A DNA stretch of 64,000 bases from a virus. This document shows, one piece after another, positions 47,303-55,179 of the stretch. The stretch lies in the IMG/VR virus record IMGVR_UViG_3300025102_000012, positions 1 to 64,000 of that record; one strand, given 5' to 3'. The notes beneath the pieces were generated by a model. The model made no database searches and was not told where the DNA came from. It was given only the letters and a program-made list of their open reading frames with translations. Each line of letters opens with the position of its first letter. Within the stretch, counting starts at the first letter, position 1. Made by a program: the position numbers and the translations under genes.

Positions 47303-47962
47303 ATGAATCCACTTTTTCTTATTACTAAAGGCATTAAAGCCAAAAAGAAAAGATTAGCAGGAGGAGGAGGCGGCGGTGGTATTTCTGCTGGAACTAAATT
47401 AATCGCACGAACAAGTAAAGTTAGCCCGGTTACAAATCATGCTGAAGTAGTTTTACAAATAGAAGATATGACCAACGGACAATTCCATGTAGACCCAATA
47501 AGCGGTTCTTTAATTAGAAATGTTGTTGTTAGTGATGCTGTTGCCATTTCTAATTCTGTTGCTGGAACTTCGGCAGTATTAACTAATGGTACTGCTACAT
47601 TAAGTATTGGTAATGATTATGAAATAAGACCTGACGCTTTTTATGGTAGTGCTAGTTCAGCAAGCCCCACAGGAACAGAACAATTAACTGTTTCAGTAAT
47701 ACAAGATACTGCTAATAATGTATCAAATGGTCATGTTGGCATTGGTGGACTTAATCTTGCTGGCGGTCTAACTTTTAGTTTAAGCCACCCATATAGGTCA
47801 ACTTTTAATATAGGTAATATAGGAATTAGTTCTAATGCTTTAGCAGGAAATCTTACTTTTAAATTACAAATAGTAGGAGGAACAACCGATACAGATGCAA
47901 ATGTACTTGCTGGAACTGCGGCAACTTCCGATAGTTATTATTTGAGGGTAATTTTACAATGA
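47303..47962 (+). CDS. Fibre-tip or adhesin-like protein with poly-Gly linker
   Basis: 219 residues from ATG 47303; the frame is open from 47294, but GGTTGATTAAA is the ribosome-binding site. A short basic N-terminus is followed by a run of seven Gly residues (LAGGGGGGGISAG), and then beta-rich Ser/Thr/Asn sequence. Last long gene of the rightward tail module; probably a second fibre or tip protein. Confidence 0.72.
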   Translation: MNPLFLITKGIKAKKKRLAGGGGGGGISAGTKLIARTSKVSPVTNHAEVVLQIEDMTNGQFHVDPISGSLIRNVVVSDAVAISNSVAGTSAVLTNGTATLSIGNDYEIRPDAFYGSASSASPTGTEQLTVSVIQDTANNVSNGHVGIGGLNLAGGLTFSLSHPYRSTFNIGNIGISSNALAGNLTFKLQIVGGTTDTDANVLAGTAATSDSYYLRVILQ

Positions 47963-47974
47963 AGTTTTGATTTT

Positions 47975-48100
47975 ATGTTTATTAAACTATTAATATACTT
48001 TTTACTTAGTTTTATCGTTGGTTATTTAACAGTTAGCGCACTATTAGTTGAAAATAAACCATTAGGTTTTATTATTTTAGAAGAAAAAAATCTTGATTAG
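47975..48100 (+). CDS. 41-residue membrane peptide
   Basis: ATG 47975 to TAG 48100. The product has one hydrophobic segment (LLIYFLLSFIVGYLTVSALL) and a short acidic end (EEKNLD). It is the last gene of the rightward unit, a place where small lysis membrane proteins are sometimes found, but there is no sequence support for a holin. The upstream ribosome-binding site is weak. Confidence 0.5.
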   Translation: MFIKLLIYFLLSFIVGYLTVSALLVENKPLGFIILEEKNLD

Positions 48101-48119
48101 CCCAACAAAATTGAATTTT

Positions 48120-48131
48120 AAGTGTTTTTTT
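48120..48131 (+). terminator. T-tract terminating rightward transcription
   Basis: Immediately after the last rightward gene the sequence runs to a T7 stretch at 48125-48131. Archaeal RNA polymerase terminates at such T-tracts. No strong hairpin precedes it. It faces the terminator of the opposing operon. Confidence 0.5.
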
Positions 48132-48140
48132 AAAAAGACC

Positions 48141-48178
48141 AAAAAAAAATCGAGGGCGGGGCTTATGCCCCTACCCTC
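48141..48178 (-). terminator. Hairpin plus T-tract ending the leftward operon
   Basis: On the minus strand GAGGGTAGGGGC pairs with GCCCCGCCCTC around a 4-base loop (11 strands positions 48152-48162 with 48167-48178, ten base pairs and a small bulge). Nine T residues follow (plus-strand A run at 48141-48149). It looks like a strong intrinsic terminator. The TAA stop codon of the last leftward gene lies in its loop. Confidence 0.75.
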
Positions 48179-48312
48179 TTATTAGACCAAATGGCTAAAC
48201 AATTTCTACATTCCCATAATTTAATTTGTTCGTTTGAACCAACATAAAAACCAAGTATTCTTTTGGCTACTGTTGCTTCTTTACAATACGGACAAATTTG
48301 TTTAAGGCTCAT
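48163..48312 (-). CDS. 49-residue zinc-ribbon protein
   Basis: ATG 48312 to TAA 48163-48165. It contains two Cys pairs, CPYC (about residues 7-10) and CRNC (about 37-40), the pattern of a zinc ribbon. The gene overlaps the end of the previous leftward gene and its stop codon falls in the terminator loop. Nucleic-acid or protein binding is likely; specific function unknown. Confidence 0.65.
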   Translation of the reverse strand: MSLKQICPYCKEATVAKRILGFYVGSNEQIKLWECRNCLAIWSNKRVGA

Positions 48313-48454
48313 TTTTATCGCCAATATCCATCAAACGCTTCATATATTCCTCTACGCTTTCGTCGGTAACGCTAGTTCCTCCAAAGGCGGCAAAGAACAA
48401 AAGCATTAGAACAGTGACAAAAACGAACAAGCCGAACCATTCCCAACCAGTCAT
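48302..48454 (-). CDS. 50-residue single-span membrane protein
   Basis: ATG 48454 overlaps the stop codon of the exonuclease gene; upstream on the minus strand is GGAGGTGAAG. The product is MTGWEWFG followed by a hydrophobic segment (LFVFVTVLMLLFFAAFGG) and an acidic/helical tail (VTDESVEEYMKRLMD). Function unknown. Confidence 0.65.
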   Translation of the reverse strand: MTGWEWFGLFVFVTVLMLLFFAAFGGTSVTDESVEEYMKRLMDIGDKNEP

Positions 48455-49047
48455 TACCACTTCACCTCCAAGTCTTTTTGTTTTTCTTTTTCAATAGAAA
48501 ACGCCTTTACTATACCGTTTTCTTTACCATATTGCCATAAATCATATACTAACTTTGTATCTTTCATACAATAATCAACAACTTCATTGTATTTTCCCAT
48601 CTTCCACAGTTTTGGTGCATCTGCACTATCCATTAGTTTAGAATCTTGCATTGTGCATTTCACTAAATTCTTAAGTTGGAATCTCTCACCGTGTTCTTTT
48701 AATAAGATTTTAGAAGTGTCTATGTATTGTTTTTCTTCTAAAAACTTTCTAATACAATATATATCTAAAGAGTCCCTAAGTATGGGTAAGTCAAACGCTA
48801 CTATATTATGTCCTAATAGTTTTACACCCTTTTGTAGATGTTCATCTAAATCAAACTTAAGTTGTCTTAGGGGCTTAACGATAAAATTAGATTTATTAAT
48901 GCTATCTAATCCTTCATCTAAATACACAGTACCAGTGTTACCATCCCAAGTAGCAACAGTAGAAACTTGAAACATATGCGTATTAGAAAAGCCGCCTATT
49001 TCATAAGACATATTCTTTGTCTCTATATCAAGAGCCAAAACCGACAT
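48454..49047 (-). CDS. DEDD-type 3'-5' exonuclease
   Basis: 197 residues from ATG 49047; ATG 49056 is an alternative start that overlaps the upstream stop. Exo I LALDIETK (D-x-E), Exo II LLGHNIVAFDLPIL with the Asp, and Exo III YCMKDTKLVYDLW (Y-x3-D) identify the DnaQ-like RNase H fold, of DEDDy type. It removes nucleotides from 3' ends. A role in proofreading or repair in this operon is likely. Note that the polymerase carries its own exonuclease domain. Confidence 0.82.
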   Translation of the reverse strand: MSVLALDIETKNMSYEIGGFSNTHMFQVSTVATWDGNTGTVYLDEGLDSINKSNFIVKPLRQLKFDLDEHLQKGVKLLGHNIVAFDLPILRDSLDIYCIRKFLEEKQYIDTSKILLKEHGERFQLKNLVKCTMQDSKLMDSADAPKLWKMGKYNEVVDYCMKDTKLVYDLWQYGKENGIVKAFSIEKEKQKDLEVKW

Positions 49048-49052
49048 ACTTC

Positions 49053-49286
49053 TCATTCCTTTGAAGGACTAGACCAAAGTTTTGCGACTTTCTGTTCTTC
49101 CTTATTGACTGTAGGTTCTGCATCTATGTCTGTTCTTCTTTTTAAGAAACAAACTATTTGCGAACCGGCTACAATCAATTGAGAACAACATTCCCATCCT
49201 TCGTCACCATAAGTATTCAATGTATCTATAATTACTTTCGGCCCCTTTGCTACTTCAAAAACTAGGTATGTATTTTCCCACTTCAT
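49053..49286 (-). CDS. DUF4177-like small protein
   Basis: 77 residues; ATG 49286 after GAGGTGAAGATAA. The sequence WENTYLVFEVAKG ... LNTYGDEGWECCSQLIVAG ... VCFLKRR has the pattern of small DUF4177-type proteins (a strand, then L-N-x-x-G-x-E-G-W-E, then strands). The match is by eye. Function unknown. Confidence 0.65.
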   Translation of the reverse strand: MKWENTYLVFEVAKGPKVIIDTLNTYGDEGWECCSQLIVAGSQIVCFLKRRTDIDAEPTVNKEEQKVAKLWSSPSKE

Positions 49287-50752
49287 TTATCTTCACCTCT
49301 CATTACTAACTTAATATAAGTGCTTCTTCCTTCTCTTACTTCTTCAAACTTATGTTTAATGATATCATAATATCTGTATATTTGTGACCTTGATTTTTTT
49401 GCTTTCTTTCTAACATCGGTTAAGAACAGGCTTTTGTTTATATATCCATTTTCGTCTTTCTTTATTTTATCGTATGTTGCTAGGAATAGTGGTTCTAGTG
49501 AATTCTCGGCTATACTTTGCCTCTTGACCTTTAGGCTTTGCTCTAACCACATAACCAATGTCTTATAACATTGTTGCACAAGAAGGGATGCTTGATGCAC
49601 ATGAACACCACTTACAATGAAGCGGTCTTTCTTAGAAGTAATGGAGGGAGCGGAAGCAACTGAACATAAAACGGACATCTTAATCATTATTTTCATTAAT
49701 CTAGTTGTGAAATTAGAACAAATCTTAGCAACATCCGGTCTAGTATTTTGTAGTTCAATGTTCATTTTAGTATATTCTAACTTCAATGCTTGTCTAAAGT
49801 CCGGACTATAAGTGATAGTCTTGAGTGGATTTTTACCTACCTCGTCATATCTCTCTCTAACTAAGTTGTATATGGCTACCAAAGAATCAGCGAACTTATC
49901 AACGGGTGCATTTACTTCTTCTATAGTTCCTGCTTTGTCAATCTGCTCTATTCTCATTTCATCTTGAATGTATTGTGGAACATCCCAAACATAAAGAAGC
50001 ATCCTTTGTAGAACACCTTTTTCTGCCATAATAGTATTTAGATTATTAGGGGGATAAGTCATTGCTAATACTGACCTCTCACAATAACAATTCATTGTTT
50101 GACCATCCATTGAGTCTAAGGCTTTTGAGATGACCCAAGATTCTCCGGCTAATGAATTCATTAAAGTATTCAAATAAACAATGCTTTGTTCTTTATGTTG
50201 AGATTGTTTAAATATTCCCGAATATTCAAATTCATCCCAATGGGCTAAACCATTTCCTTCAAGAATACCCGGTCTTCTTCTCCAATCCACCTCACCATCT
50301 TCATTTTCATCTTTAACATATTTACCAATCAAGACTGAATCAGTATAATCGGTTACTGAAAATGTATTGAAAATTCTTTCCATAGGGAGATTATTTTCAT
50401 TTCTGTATGGTGGATGTTTGCCTATCGCATTTATTTTCTCAAATGTCTTGTTTGCTACTTTACCCACAAAGTTCCAAAGAGTAGATTTACCCGTTCCCGA
50501 TGTTTGAACCCAACAAAAATGTATTCTGCTATCTTCAATATTTCTGCCATTTGGAATCCTAATAAAATCTTTACAGATTTGTCCTAACATAACAAAGTAG
50601 GATATACTAGCCGGTATTGGATTTGAGTGTGATACTTCAAGTGCCGAGTTTTTAAATTCTCTAACTACATAAGGTAGGGCTTGGTTCAAAATCTTTGCGT
50701 CTTCTTCAAAGGAATCGTATTCCTCATTTTCTATATTTTCTTCTTCATTCAT
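49283..50752 (-). CDS. P-loop ATPase, candidate replicative helicase
   Basis: 489 residues. Walker A TSGTGKST (about residues 84-91) and a Walker B-like AHWDEFE (about 172-178) are visible, with a possible arginine finger later. The C-terminal ~70 residues look like a winged helix (SLFLTDVRKKAKKSRSQIY, then a wing). That architecture is found in MCM- and SF3-type hexameric helicases, and the operon otherwise lacks a helicase. Assignment as helicase is inference; a DNA-terminase-like or DUF3987-like ATPase is the alternative. Confidence 0.68.
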   Translation of the reverse strand: MNEEENIENEEYDSFEEDAKILNQALPYVVREFKNSALEVSHSNPIPASISYFVMLGQICKDFIRIPNGRNIEDSRIHFCWVQTSGTGKSTLWNFVGKVANKTFEKINAIGKHPPYRNENNLPMERIFNTFSVTDYTDSVLIGKYVKDENEDGEVDWRRRPGILEGNGLAHWDEFEYSGIFKQSQHKEQSIVYLNTLMNSLAGESWVISKALDSMDGQTMNCYCERSVLAMTYPPNNLNTIMAEKGVLQRMLLYVWDVPQYIQDEMRIEQIDKAGTIEEVNAPVDKFADSLVAIYNLVRERYDEVGKNPLKTITYSPDFRQALKLEYTKMNIELQNTRPDVAKICSNFTTRLMKIMIKMSVLCSVASAPSITSKKDRFIVSGVHVHQASLLVQQCYKTLVMWLEQSLKVKRQSIAENSLEPLFLATYDKIKKDENGYINKSLFLTDVRKKAKKSRSQIYRYYDIIKHKFEEVREGRSTYIKLVMRGEDK

Positions 50753-51438
50753 ATTTTCACCTTCTCTTCCGAGTTTAATGTGGAGAGTATTCTGTTGGCT
50801 AGGGCTTCTCCAATCCCGTCAATTACTTGGAGTTGATACTCCGAGCATTCTCCTATTTCCATAATAGAGCCAAATTCTTTTATTAGTGCTTTTGCTTTTT
50901 TAATTGATATTCCTTTAATACTGGTTAATAAATCTAATCTTAAATCATCTGTTGTTATTCTTTTAAACACTTGTGGGGATATTGTATTTCTTGTTATTGG
51001 TTTCATTTTGCTTACTGCTGTTATTATTAATGCTGCTTCTTCTTCATTACTTACCCAAATGGGTTTTATGTCTGTATCTAATATTATTCTTCCTAATGCT
51101 CCTAAAAACTTATTATTTAGCATTACCTTTCTTGAAGAAATAGGCATTTTTGTCTTTGAATTAGCCAAGATATTTAAAATTGCTTCTTCTAAAGACCCAT
51201 GTATAATGACTACATTTGTTTTGTAGTGTCTATCCATATTATCTAATTGAGTCCAAAGCCTTTTTGACAAAACTGAACCTAAGAAATCTATAGTAGACTT
51301 TGCTTCAAAACAAACATCATCATATACATAATCACCTATTTCAATCCATTTCTTTTCATGGGGTATATTAAGAGCCTTAGCCTTCTTCATTACCAATTCA
51401 GCAAGATTTGACTTTTCTCTTGAATCAATTACTAGCAC
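50749..51438 (-). CDS. XPF/ERCC4-family nuclease with tandem HhH
   Basis: 229 residues from GTG 51438, placed 6 bases after GGAGGT; ATG 51465 is the alternative. The nuclease domain has VIDSREKSN at the N-terminus, then IEIGDYVYDDVCFEAKSTID (canonical E-R-K-x3-D, here E-A-K-x3-D). The C-terminal ~60 residues form two helix-hairpin-helix motifs (SIKGISIKKAKALIKEFGS; VIDGIGEALANRI). XPF-type enzymes cut branched DNA and act in repair or recombination. The Arg to Ala change in the catalytic motif is notable. Confidence 0.88.
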   Translation of the reverse strand: MLVIDSREKSNLAELVMKKAKALNIPHEKKWIEIGDYVYDDVCFEAKSTIDFLGSVLSKRLWTQLDNMDRHYKTNVVIIHGSLEEAILNILANSKTKMPISSRKVMLNNKFLGALGRIILDTDIKPIWVSNEEEAALIITAVSKMKPITRNTISPQVFKRITTDDLRLDLLTSIKGISIKKAKALIKEFGSIMEIGECSEYQLQVIDGIGEALANRILSTLNSEEKVKI

Positions 51439-52465
51439 TGTGATACCTCCAACATTTACCAACACAAAATCCTTCGCTAATTAACTTGTCACAATGAGGG
51501 GTATTATAATTATTGAATACTGTAAACTTTGCATGTTTTTTTGTGGTATGTTTATCCCAATCTAACCAAACTGTATCTGAATCTCCAAAAACTCTTTCTA
51601 ACTCTTCTATTACCAAATCTAATGTTTTTTGTTTTTCTTCAATAATTGTTAAATCACGATAGCCCGAAATCAAATCCCTATACCAAGATACTAGATATGC
51701 TCTTGCTATGTGGGAAGGATTCTCCGTCATGACAGCATTGTGTAAACAAGGCAACATGGGTAATTTTCCTACCGTATCGGGAACAGAAACTTCCCCTTCA
51801 ATCTCTTGAATAGGGGGTGCTTCGGGAAATACCACTAGTTTTTTTCCCTGTTTTTTGAAGGGTATATGGCGAGGTTCTTTTGCTAATAAAACCAATTGAC
51901 TGAGAGGCAGTTTTAAGTCTTCTTTTAGTAAAGGAATGCAATAATATGGCATTTTATTTTCGTCGGATGATGACATATTTACTGTGTTAGGAACTCTTCG
52001 CAATCTAGTAGTTTGACCTACTCTATCATCTAATGAATTGTTTTCACCTACTTTAGAAACTAAGTGAGTTTTTATCTCTCTAAACTTTATCTGTATGTTT
52101 CTCATATTATGAGTTTCTTCACCAAATAAGAACAAATGGAAGCCTCTTCCTGAAAAGAAAAGAGTATGTTCATACTCTTTAGAATATACTAATTCCATTA
52201 CTATTTTTAAATCATTCCATGCTTTTTCTAAGTCATCTTCGTGAGCATCAAAGTCTAAAAAAATTCTATCTAATATTACAGTAGAATCTATCTTTGCTTT
52301 TTCAGTAAATTGTCTAAAATCATATACAGTGGTATAGACATTCATCCTATTGTTTTGAGCATTAACAAAACCAATGTACTCATTTCTATTGAATACTATT
52401 CTTCTCTTCATCTGTGGAGCGTTCTTTATGTGACTCCCCGCCCACACTTCCCTCGGAAACTTCAT
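51425..52465 (-). CDS. priS: Archaeo-eukaryotic primase, small-subunit type with C-terminal Cys cluster
   Basis: 346 residues from ATG 52465, after GGAGGTAATAAAA. Catalytic D71-x-D73 in IFLDFDAHE, S105-G-R-G-F-H110, and the later RLRRVPNTVN (R-x-P-x-T-x-N) identify the small primase fold. The C-terminal ~110 residues have Cys/His positions (CLHNAV; PHCDKLISEGFCVGKCWRY) like the Fe-S domain of large primase subunits. It may be a fused primase. It makes primers for the polymerase. The gene overlaps the ERCC4 gene start. Confidence 0.85.
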   Translation of the reverse strand: MKFPREVWAGSHIKNAPQMKRRIVFNRNEYIGFVNAQNNRMNVYTTVYDFRQFTEKAKIDSTVILDRIFLDFDAHEDDLEKAWNDLKIVMELVYSKEYEHTLFFSGRGFHLFLFGEETHNMRNIQIKFREIKTHLVSKVGENNSLDDRVGQTTRLRRVPNTVNMSSSDENKMPYYCIPLLKEDLKLPLSQLVLLAKEPRHIPFKKQGKKLVVFPEAPPIQEIEGEVSVPDTVGKLPMLPCLHNAVMTENPSHIARAYLVSWYRDLISGYRDLTIIEEKQKTLDLVIEELERVFGDSDTVWLDWDKHTTKKHAKFTVFNNYNTPHCDKLISEGFCVGKCWRYHSASN

Positions 52466-52751
52466 TTTTATTACCTCCAAAATTTACTGTTGCTGTACCT
52501 AGCATTTGTTTTATTACTTCTGCTACATCAGCCTGTATTTGTATTAACCCAATGTCTCTAAAGACATCTTCATATGCTTTTCCTAGCATATTATCATTTA
52601 TTCTAATTTCTCTTACTAAGTCAAATCTTTCTTTAAGCGATAGTTCAATGTATATCTCTTTGGCCAAAAGACCAATAGAGTTTGCTAAATCACTTACTTC
52701 TAGAAATGACCAGTTCTTAGACAGCACCTTACTTTTAATTAAATCTTTCAT
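52386..52751 (-). CDS. Hypothetical protein between primase and nuclease
   Basis: 121 residues from ATG 52751, after TTGTGATAAT. The frame is open further upstream, but that part overlaps the end of the nuclease gene and has no ribosome-binding site. Helical first ~85 residues (SLKERFDLVREIRIND), then a Gly/Ser/Glu-rich disordered tail (NEVSEGSVGGESHKE). It overlaps the primase start by 80 bases. Function unknown. Confidence 0.65.
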   Translation of the reverse strand: MKDLIKSKVLSKNWSFLEVSDLANSIGLLAKEIYIELSLKERFDLVREIRINDNMLGKAYEDVFRDIGLIQIQADVAEVIKQMLGTATVNFGGNKNEVSEGSVGGESHKERSTDEEKNSIQ

Positions 52752-52755
52752 ATTA

Positions 52756-53661
52756 TCACAACCATGTATCTTCATTCGCACCATCACATATTCCAAAATA
52801 ACTACAGTGTTGGCACATTCTATAAAAGAACTTATGAGGAAATTCCTTCCTTTCATAAGCATATATCAATTTAGCAATATTGTTCATTACAGAAGTCATT
52901 GAAGCCTTCTTAATTGGTTCGGCATAAACATAATTAGAAACAGGATAATACCAACCCCAATGACTAACTTTCATGTCTCTAGTTAATCCGTTTTTAATTA
53001 GAACTTCATCGGGTGCATTCTCTATTAGAAGTTGATAGAAAGCCATTTCTTGCCTCATAGAAGTTGTTTTGTAGTCTTTCCAGCCACCAGTTTTATATTC
53101 AAAAGGAATTAACTTACCATCTTCGATGAAGATTCGGTCAATTATGCCTTGAATATGTATAACATAATCTCTAGATAATGTGAATTTTTTATTCGTATCT
53201 GCCCTAATTGTAATCTCAGCATCAAACTTTCCTTCATTTGAGATAGGTAAGAACTCATGGGTTTTATTTTCAGATACTGATTCAATGAATCTTTGGGCTT
53301 CAAAGGCCGCTACTGTTAAAGATATGTCAAAATATTCATCTACTGGCATTAAACCAGTGGCATATTCTACTATTTCTGAATTATTCATAGTAGTGGCTTT
53401 TTGTATATCAAAATCATTAAAGAAATTTTCTCTATGATTATGTAATATTGTACCTTTACGCATTGCTTCTGTTTGGTCTTGTGGTAATCTTTCAATGTAG
53501 TTATATTTATATTTTAAACTACACCAGTTAAAAGAACCTAGAGAAGATTTAGTTATCTTCAAAATAGGTTGTGATGGGTCATCGAAATTATCGGGTTGCC
53601 ACTGATATGTGTAATCTTTCATTGTTGCTATTTTTGCATTATATTTTTCATCTGTATTCAT
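52756..53661 (-). CDS. PD-(D/E)XK nuclease, Cas4/RecB-like with Fe-S Cys
   Basis: 301 residues. Visible elements: SSLGSFNWCSLKYKY (first Cys, about residue 47), MRKGTILHNHRE (RecB-family His), GIIDRIFIEDGKLIPFEYKTG (D...E-x-K), QEMAFYQLLIE (Q-x3-Y motif), and C-terminal CQHCSYFGIC (three Cys). Together they would hold a 4Fe-4S cluster, as in Cas4 and AddB-type exonucleases. Likely end-processing 5'-3' exonuclease for recombination with the Sak4-like ATPase. Confidence 0.88.
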   Translation of the reverse strand: MNTDEKYNAKIATMKDYTYQWQPDNFDDPSQPILKITKSSLGSFNWCSLKYKYNYIERLPQDQTEAMRKGTILHNHRENFFNDFDIQKATTMNNSEIVEYATGLMPVDEYFDISLTVAAFEAQRFIESVSENKTHEFLPISNEGKFDAEITIRADTNKKFTLSRDYVIHIQGIIDRIFIEDGKLIPFEYKTGGWKDYKTTSMRQEMAFYQLLIENAPDEVLIKNGLTRDMKVSHWGWYYPVSNYVYAEPIKKASMTSVMNNIAKLIYAYERKEFPHKFFYRMCQHCSYFGICDGANEDTWL

Positions 53662-53791
53662 CTTTTATTTCCCCTATAATAAAAATCATATAATCTTCAA
53701 AATCATAGTCCTCAAAATATCCTTCAACTTGTGCTGATTGATAGTCTTTCCATAACTCTTCTTTTCTTTTATCTAATTCTTCTCTATTCAT
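53648..53791 (-). CDS. 47-residue acidic protein
   Basis: ATG 53791 to TGA 53648-53650, directly following the stop of the polymerase C-terminal gene (TAAATG) and overlapping the nuclease start by 14 bases. The product is charged (NREELDKRKEELWKDYQSAQ) with a strongly acidic middle. No known domain. Confidence 0.6.
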   Translation of the reverse strand: MNREELDKRKEELWKDYQSAQVEGYFEDYDFEDYMIFIIGEIKDEYR

Positions 53792-54706
53792 TTAAAACCA
53801 CTCCGTTAAGGACATTGGAATCCAACCTGTTCTAATACTTGAAATATCCCAATCCATAGCCTCATAGATTGGTTTTGCTTTTTTGATAATTTGCTCGGCA
53901 TAATGTTCATGAGCAGGAATTTGTTTCTTAAAATCAGTAGCGATGTTACCTGCTACGAACTCTACATTCTTTTTCTCTTTGGTTAGAGGATTAATATAAG
54001 TTTCATTTAAAGGTCTTACTTTCATAAACAAATAAGAATCTTCAAAATTATCTTCTCCCTTTTGCCAAGAATATAAAACACCTGCTATTCCCGAACCAAT
54101 AGAAGGTCTTTTCTGTTCTATCGTTAGAAACTCACTTACAGGAGTTCCACATTTATGGGTTCCTGCTCTACCTTCATTTTCACCACATAAGGCTAATTTA
54201 GTCAAATTTTTGAGATGATATTTTCTCTTACAGGATTGACACTGAACCATAAATCTAGATTCTTTAAGTCTACTTCTTTTTAATAGGAGAGAATTATCTA
54301 CTTCCCCACTAAGAATATTATTGTAAATAGTGCTAAGGTAATCGTTTATTTCTTTCATGCTTCTTTTAGTGACCCACATTTTAAGAGCCGTTGTTTGAAC
54401 ATCTTTTTCTAATTGTGTGGCGCTGACTCTTTTGGCAGTAAACCCAGTCATAACAAACTCCGGTTCGTCTAACCATTCTCCATCTTTCCATGTAATCATA
54501 CCTGCATTTCTATTCTTAGTTGTGCCTACCCCTAATGCTGAATAATATTTCTCAAACTCTAACACAACAGGGTGTTGTTCTAATCCCATAACATTAGGAA
54601 AGTGTTCTCTTACACTAGTCTCAATCTCTTTGATTACTTCTTCGGCTTTCTCAACAGAATCTATTTGCACATAGATTGAATCTGTGTGTCCGTAAACTAC
54701 TTTCAT
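53792..54706 (-). CDS. polB: DNA polymerase B, C-terminal part (motif C and thumb)
   Basis: 304 residues from ATG 54706. It begins MKVVYGHTDSIYVQID: motif C of family B polymerases (Y-G-D-T-D-S), here Y5-G-H-T-D9-S with His in the first Asp position. The catalytic second Asp is kept. The thumb region contains a Cys cluster CQSC...LCG...HKCG (about residues 155-185), a possible zinc ribbon. The end PMSLTEWF resembles a PCNA-interacting peptide. It must assemble with the product of the gene at 55633-57285, which carries the exonuclease and motifs A and B. Confidence 0.88.
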   Translation of the reverse strand: MKVVYGHTDSIYVQIDSVEKAEEVIKEIETSVREHFPNVMGLEQHPVVLEFEKYYSALGVGTTKNRNAGMITWKDGEWLDEPEFVMTGFTAKRVSATQLEKDVQTTALKMWVTKRSMKEINDYLSTIYNNILSGEVDNSLLLKRSRLKESRFMVQCQSCKRKYHLKNLTKLALCGENEGRAGTHKCGTPVSEFLTIEQKRPSIGSGIAGVLYSWQKGEDNFEDSYLFMKVRPLNETYINPLTKEKKNVEFVAGNIATDFKKQIPAHEHYAEQIIKKAKPIYEAMDWDISSIRTGWIPMSLTEWF

Positions 54707-54707
54707 T

Positions 54708-54854
54708 TTAACCAATCCTTTGATGTGTAATAATACCTATTCTTTTGCCATTGACATATAAAGATACTATGTCGTTATTAACCATAACAGTAGTAACATC
54801 ATCTACATATCTTTTCATCCAACCAATAAGTTCTCTTTCTGTTTTCTTATTCAT
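54708..54854 (-). CDS. 48-residue small protein between polymerase halves
   Basis: ATG 54854 to TAA 54708; GGGTGGGA precedes the start. The product alternates helix (KKTERELIGWMKRYVDD) and strands (VTTVMVNNDIVSLYVNGKR). It overlaps the preceding gene's stop (ATGA). No known family. Confidence 0.65.
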   Translation of the reverse strand: MNKKTERELIGWMKRYVDDVTTVMVNNDIVSLYVNGKRIGIITHQRIG

Positions 54855-55051
54855 GACATTCCCACCCTAGTTGGTGCAAGTATCTTATTAATAGGATAAA
54901 AGTCGCCTTTATCTCTAAGATACTCTTGTATCTCACATACTGCTCTTGCTAATTTAGCATTGTCTATCTCAAATAATGTATCTAGGTCTTTTTCTAAACC
55001 TTTGATTTTATTTTCTAAATTTTCTATTCTTCTTTTTGTATTTTCATTCAT
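54851..55051 (-). CDS. Small coiled-coil protein between polymerase halves
   Basis: 66 residues; ATG 55051 after CGGTGATATT. Heptad-like N-terminus (RIENLENKIKGLEKDLDTLF), then a helix and a Pro-containing end. Start and stop overlap the neighbours by 4 bases. Function unknown. Confidence 0.68.
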   Translation of the reverse strand: MNENTKRRIENLENKIKGLEKDLDTLFEIDNAKLARAVCEIQEYLRDKGDFYPINKILAPTRVGMS

Positions 55052-55179
55052 AATATCACCGTTATTATAGTTATGATGGTTGCTATGTTTACGATATTTA
55101 CCATCATTAATATCTTATTACTTCTTGCTATCATAGCCAGCAATTCTTCTAATAACTCATTCGTTCTGTCCATCATCAT
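55048..55179 (-). CDS. 43-residue membrane peptide between polymerase halves
   Basis: Starts with three successive ATG codons (55179, 55176, 55173), after AGGAGTAGATAAAA. The first ~22 residues are a charged helix; the rest is hydrophobic (ILMMVNIVNIATIITIITVI), a likely single membrane span. The plus strand has a hydrophobic open frame here, which I treat as a shadow. Function unknown. Confidence 0.58.
   Translation of the reverse strand: MMMDRTNELLEELLAMIARSNKILMMVNIVNIATIITIITVIL

Noticed and set aside
47975-48100. Calling the 41-residue membrane peptide a holin
   Set aside because: Only size and a single hydrophobic segment support it, and no endolysin was recognised nearby.
48587-48970. 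Plus-strand frames opposite the exonuclease, ATPase and other replication genes
   Set aside because: Antisense shadows of genes with clear motifs; rich in Ser, Cys and Phe as expected for antisense of AT-rich genes.
52752-52862. N-terminal extension of the protein at 52386
   Set aside because: It overlaps the end of the Cas4-like nuclease gene and lacks a ribosome-binding site, while ATG 52751 is preceded by GTGAT.
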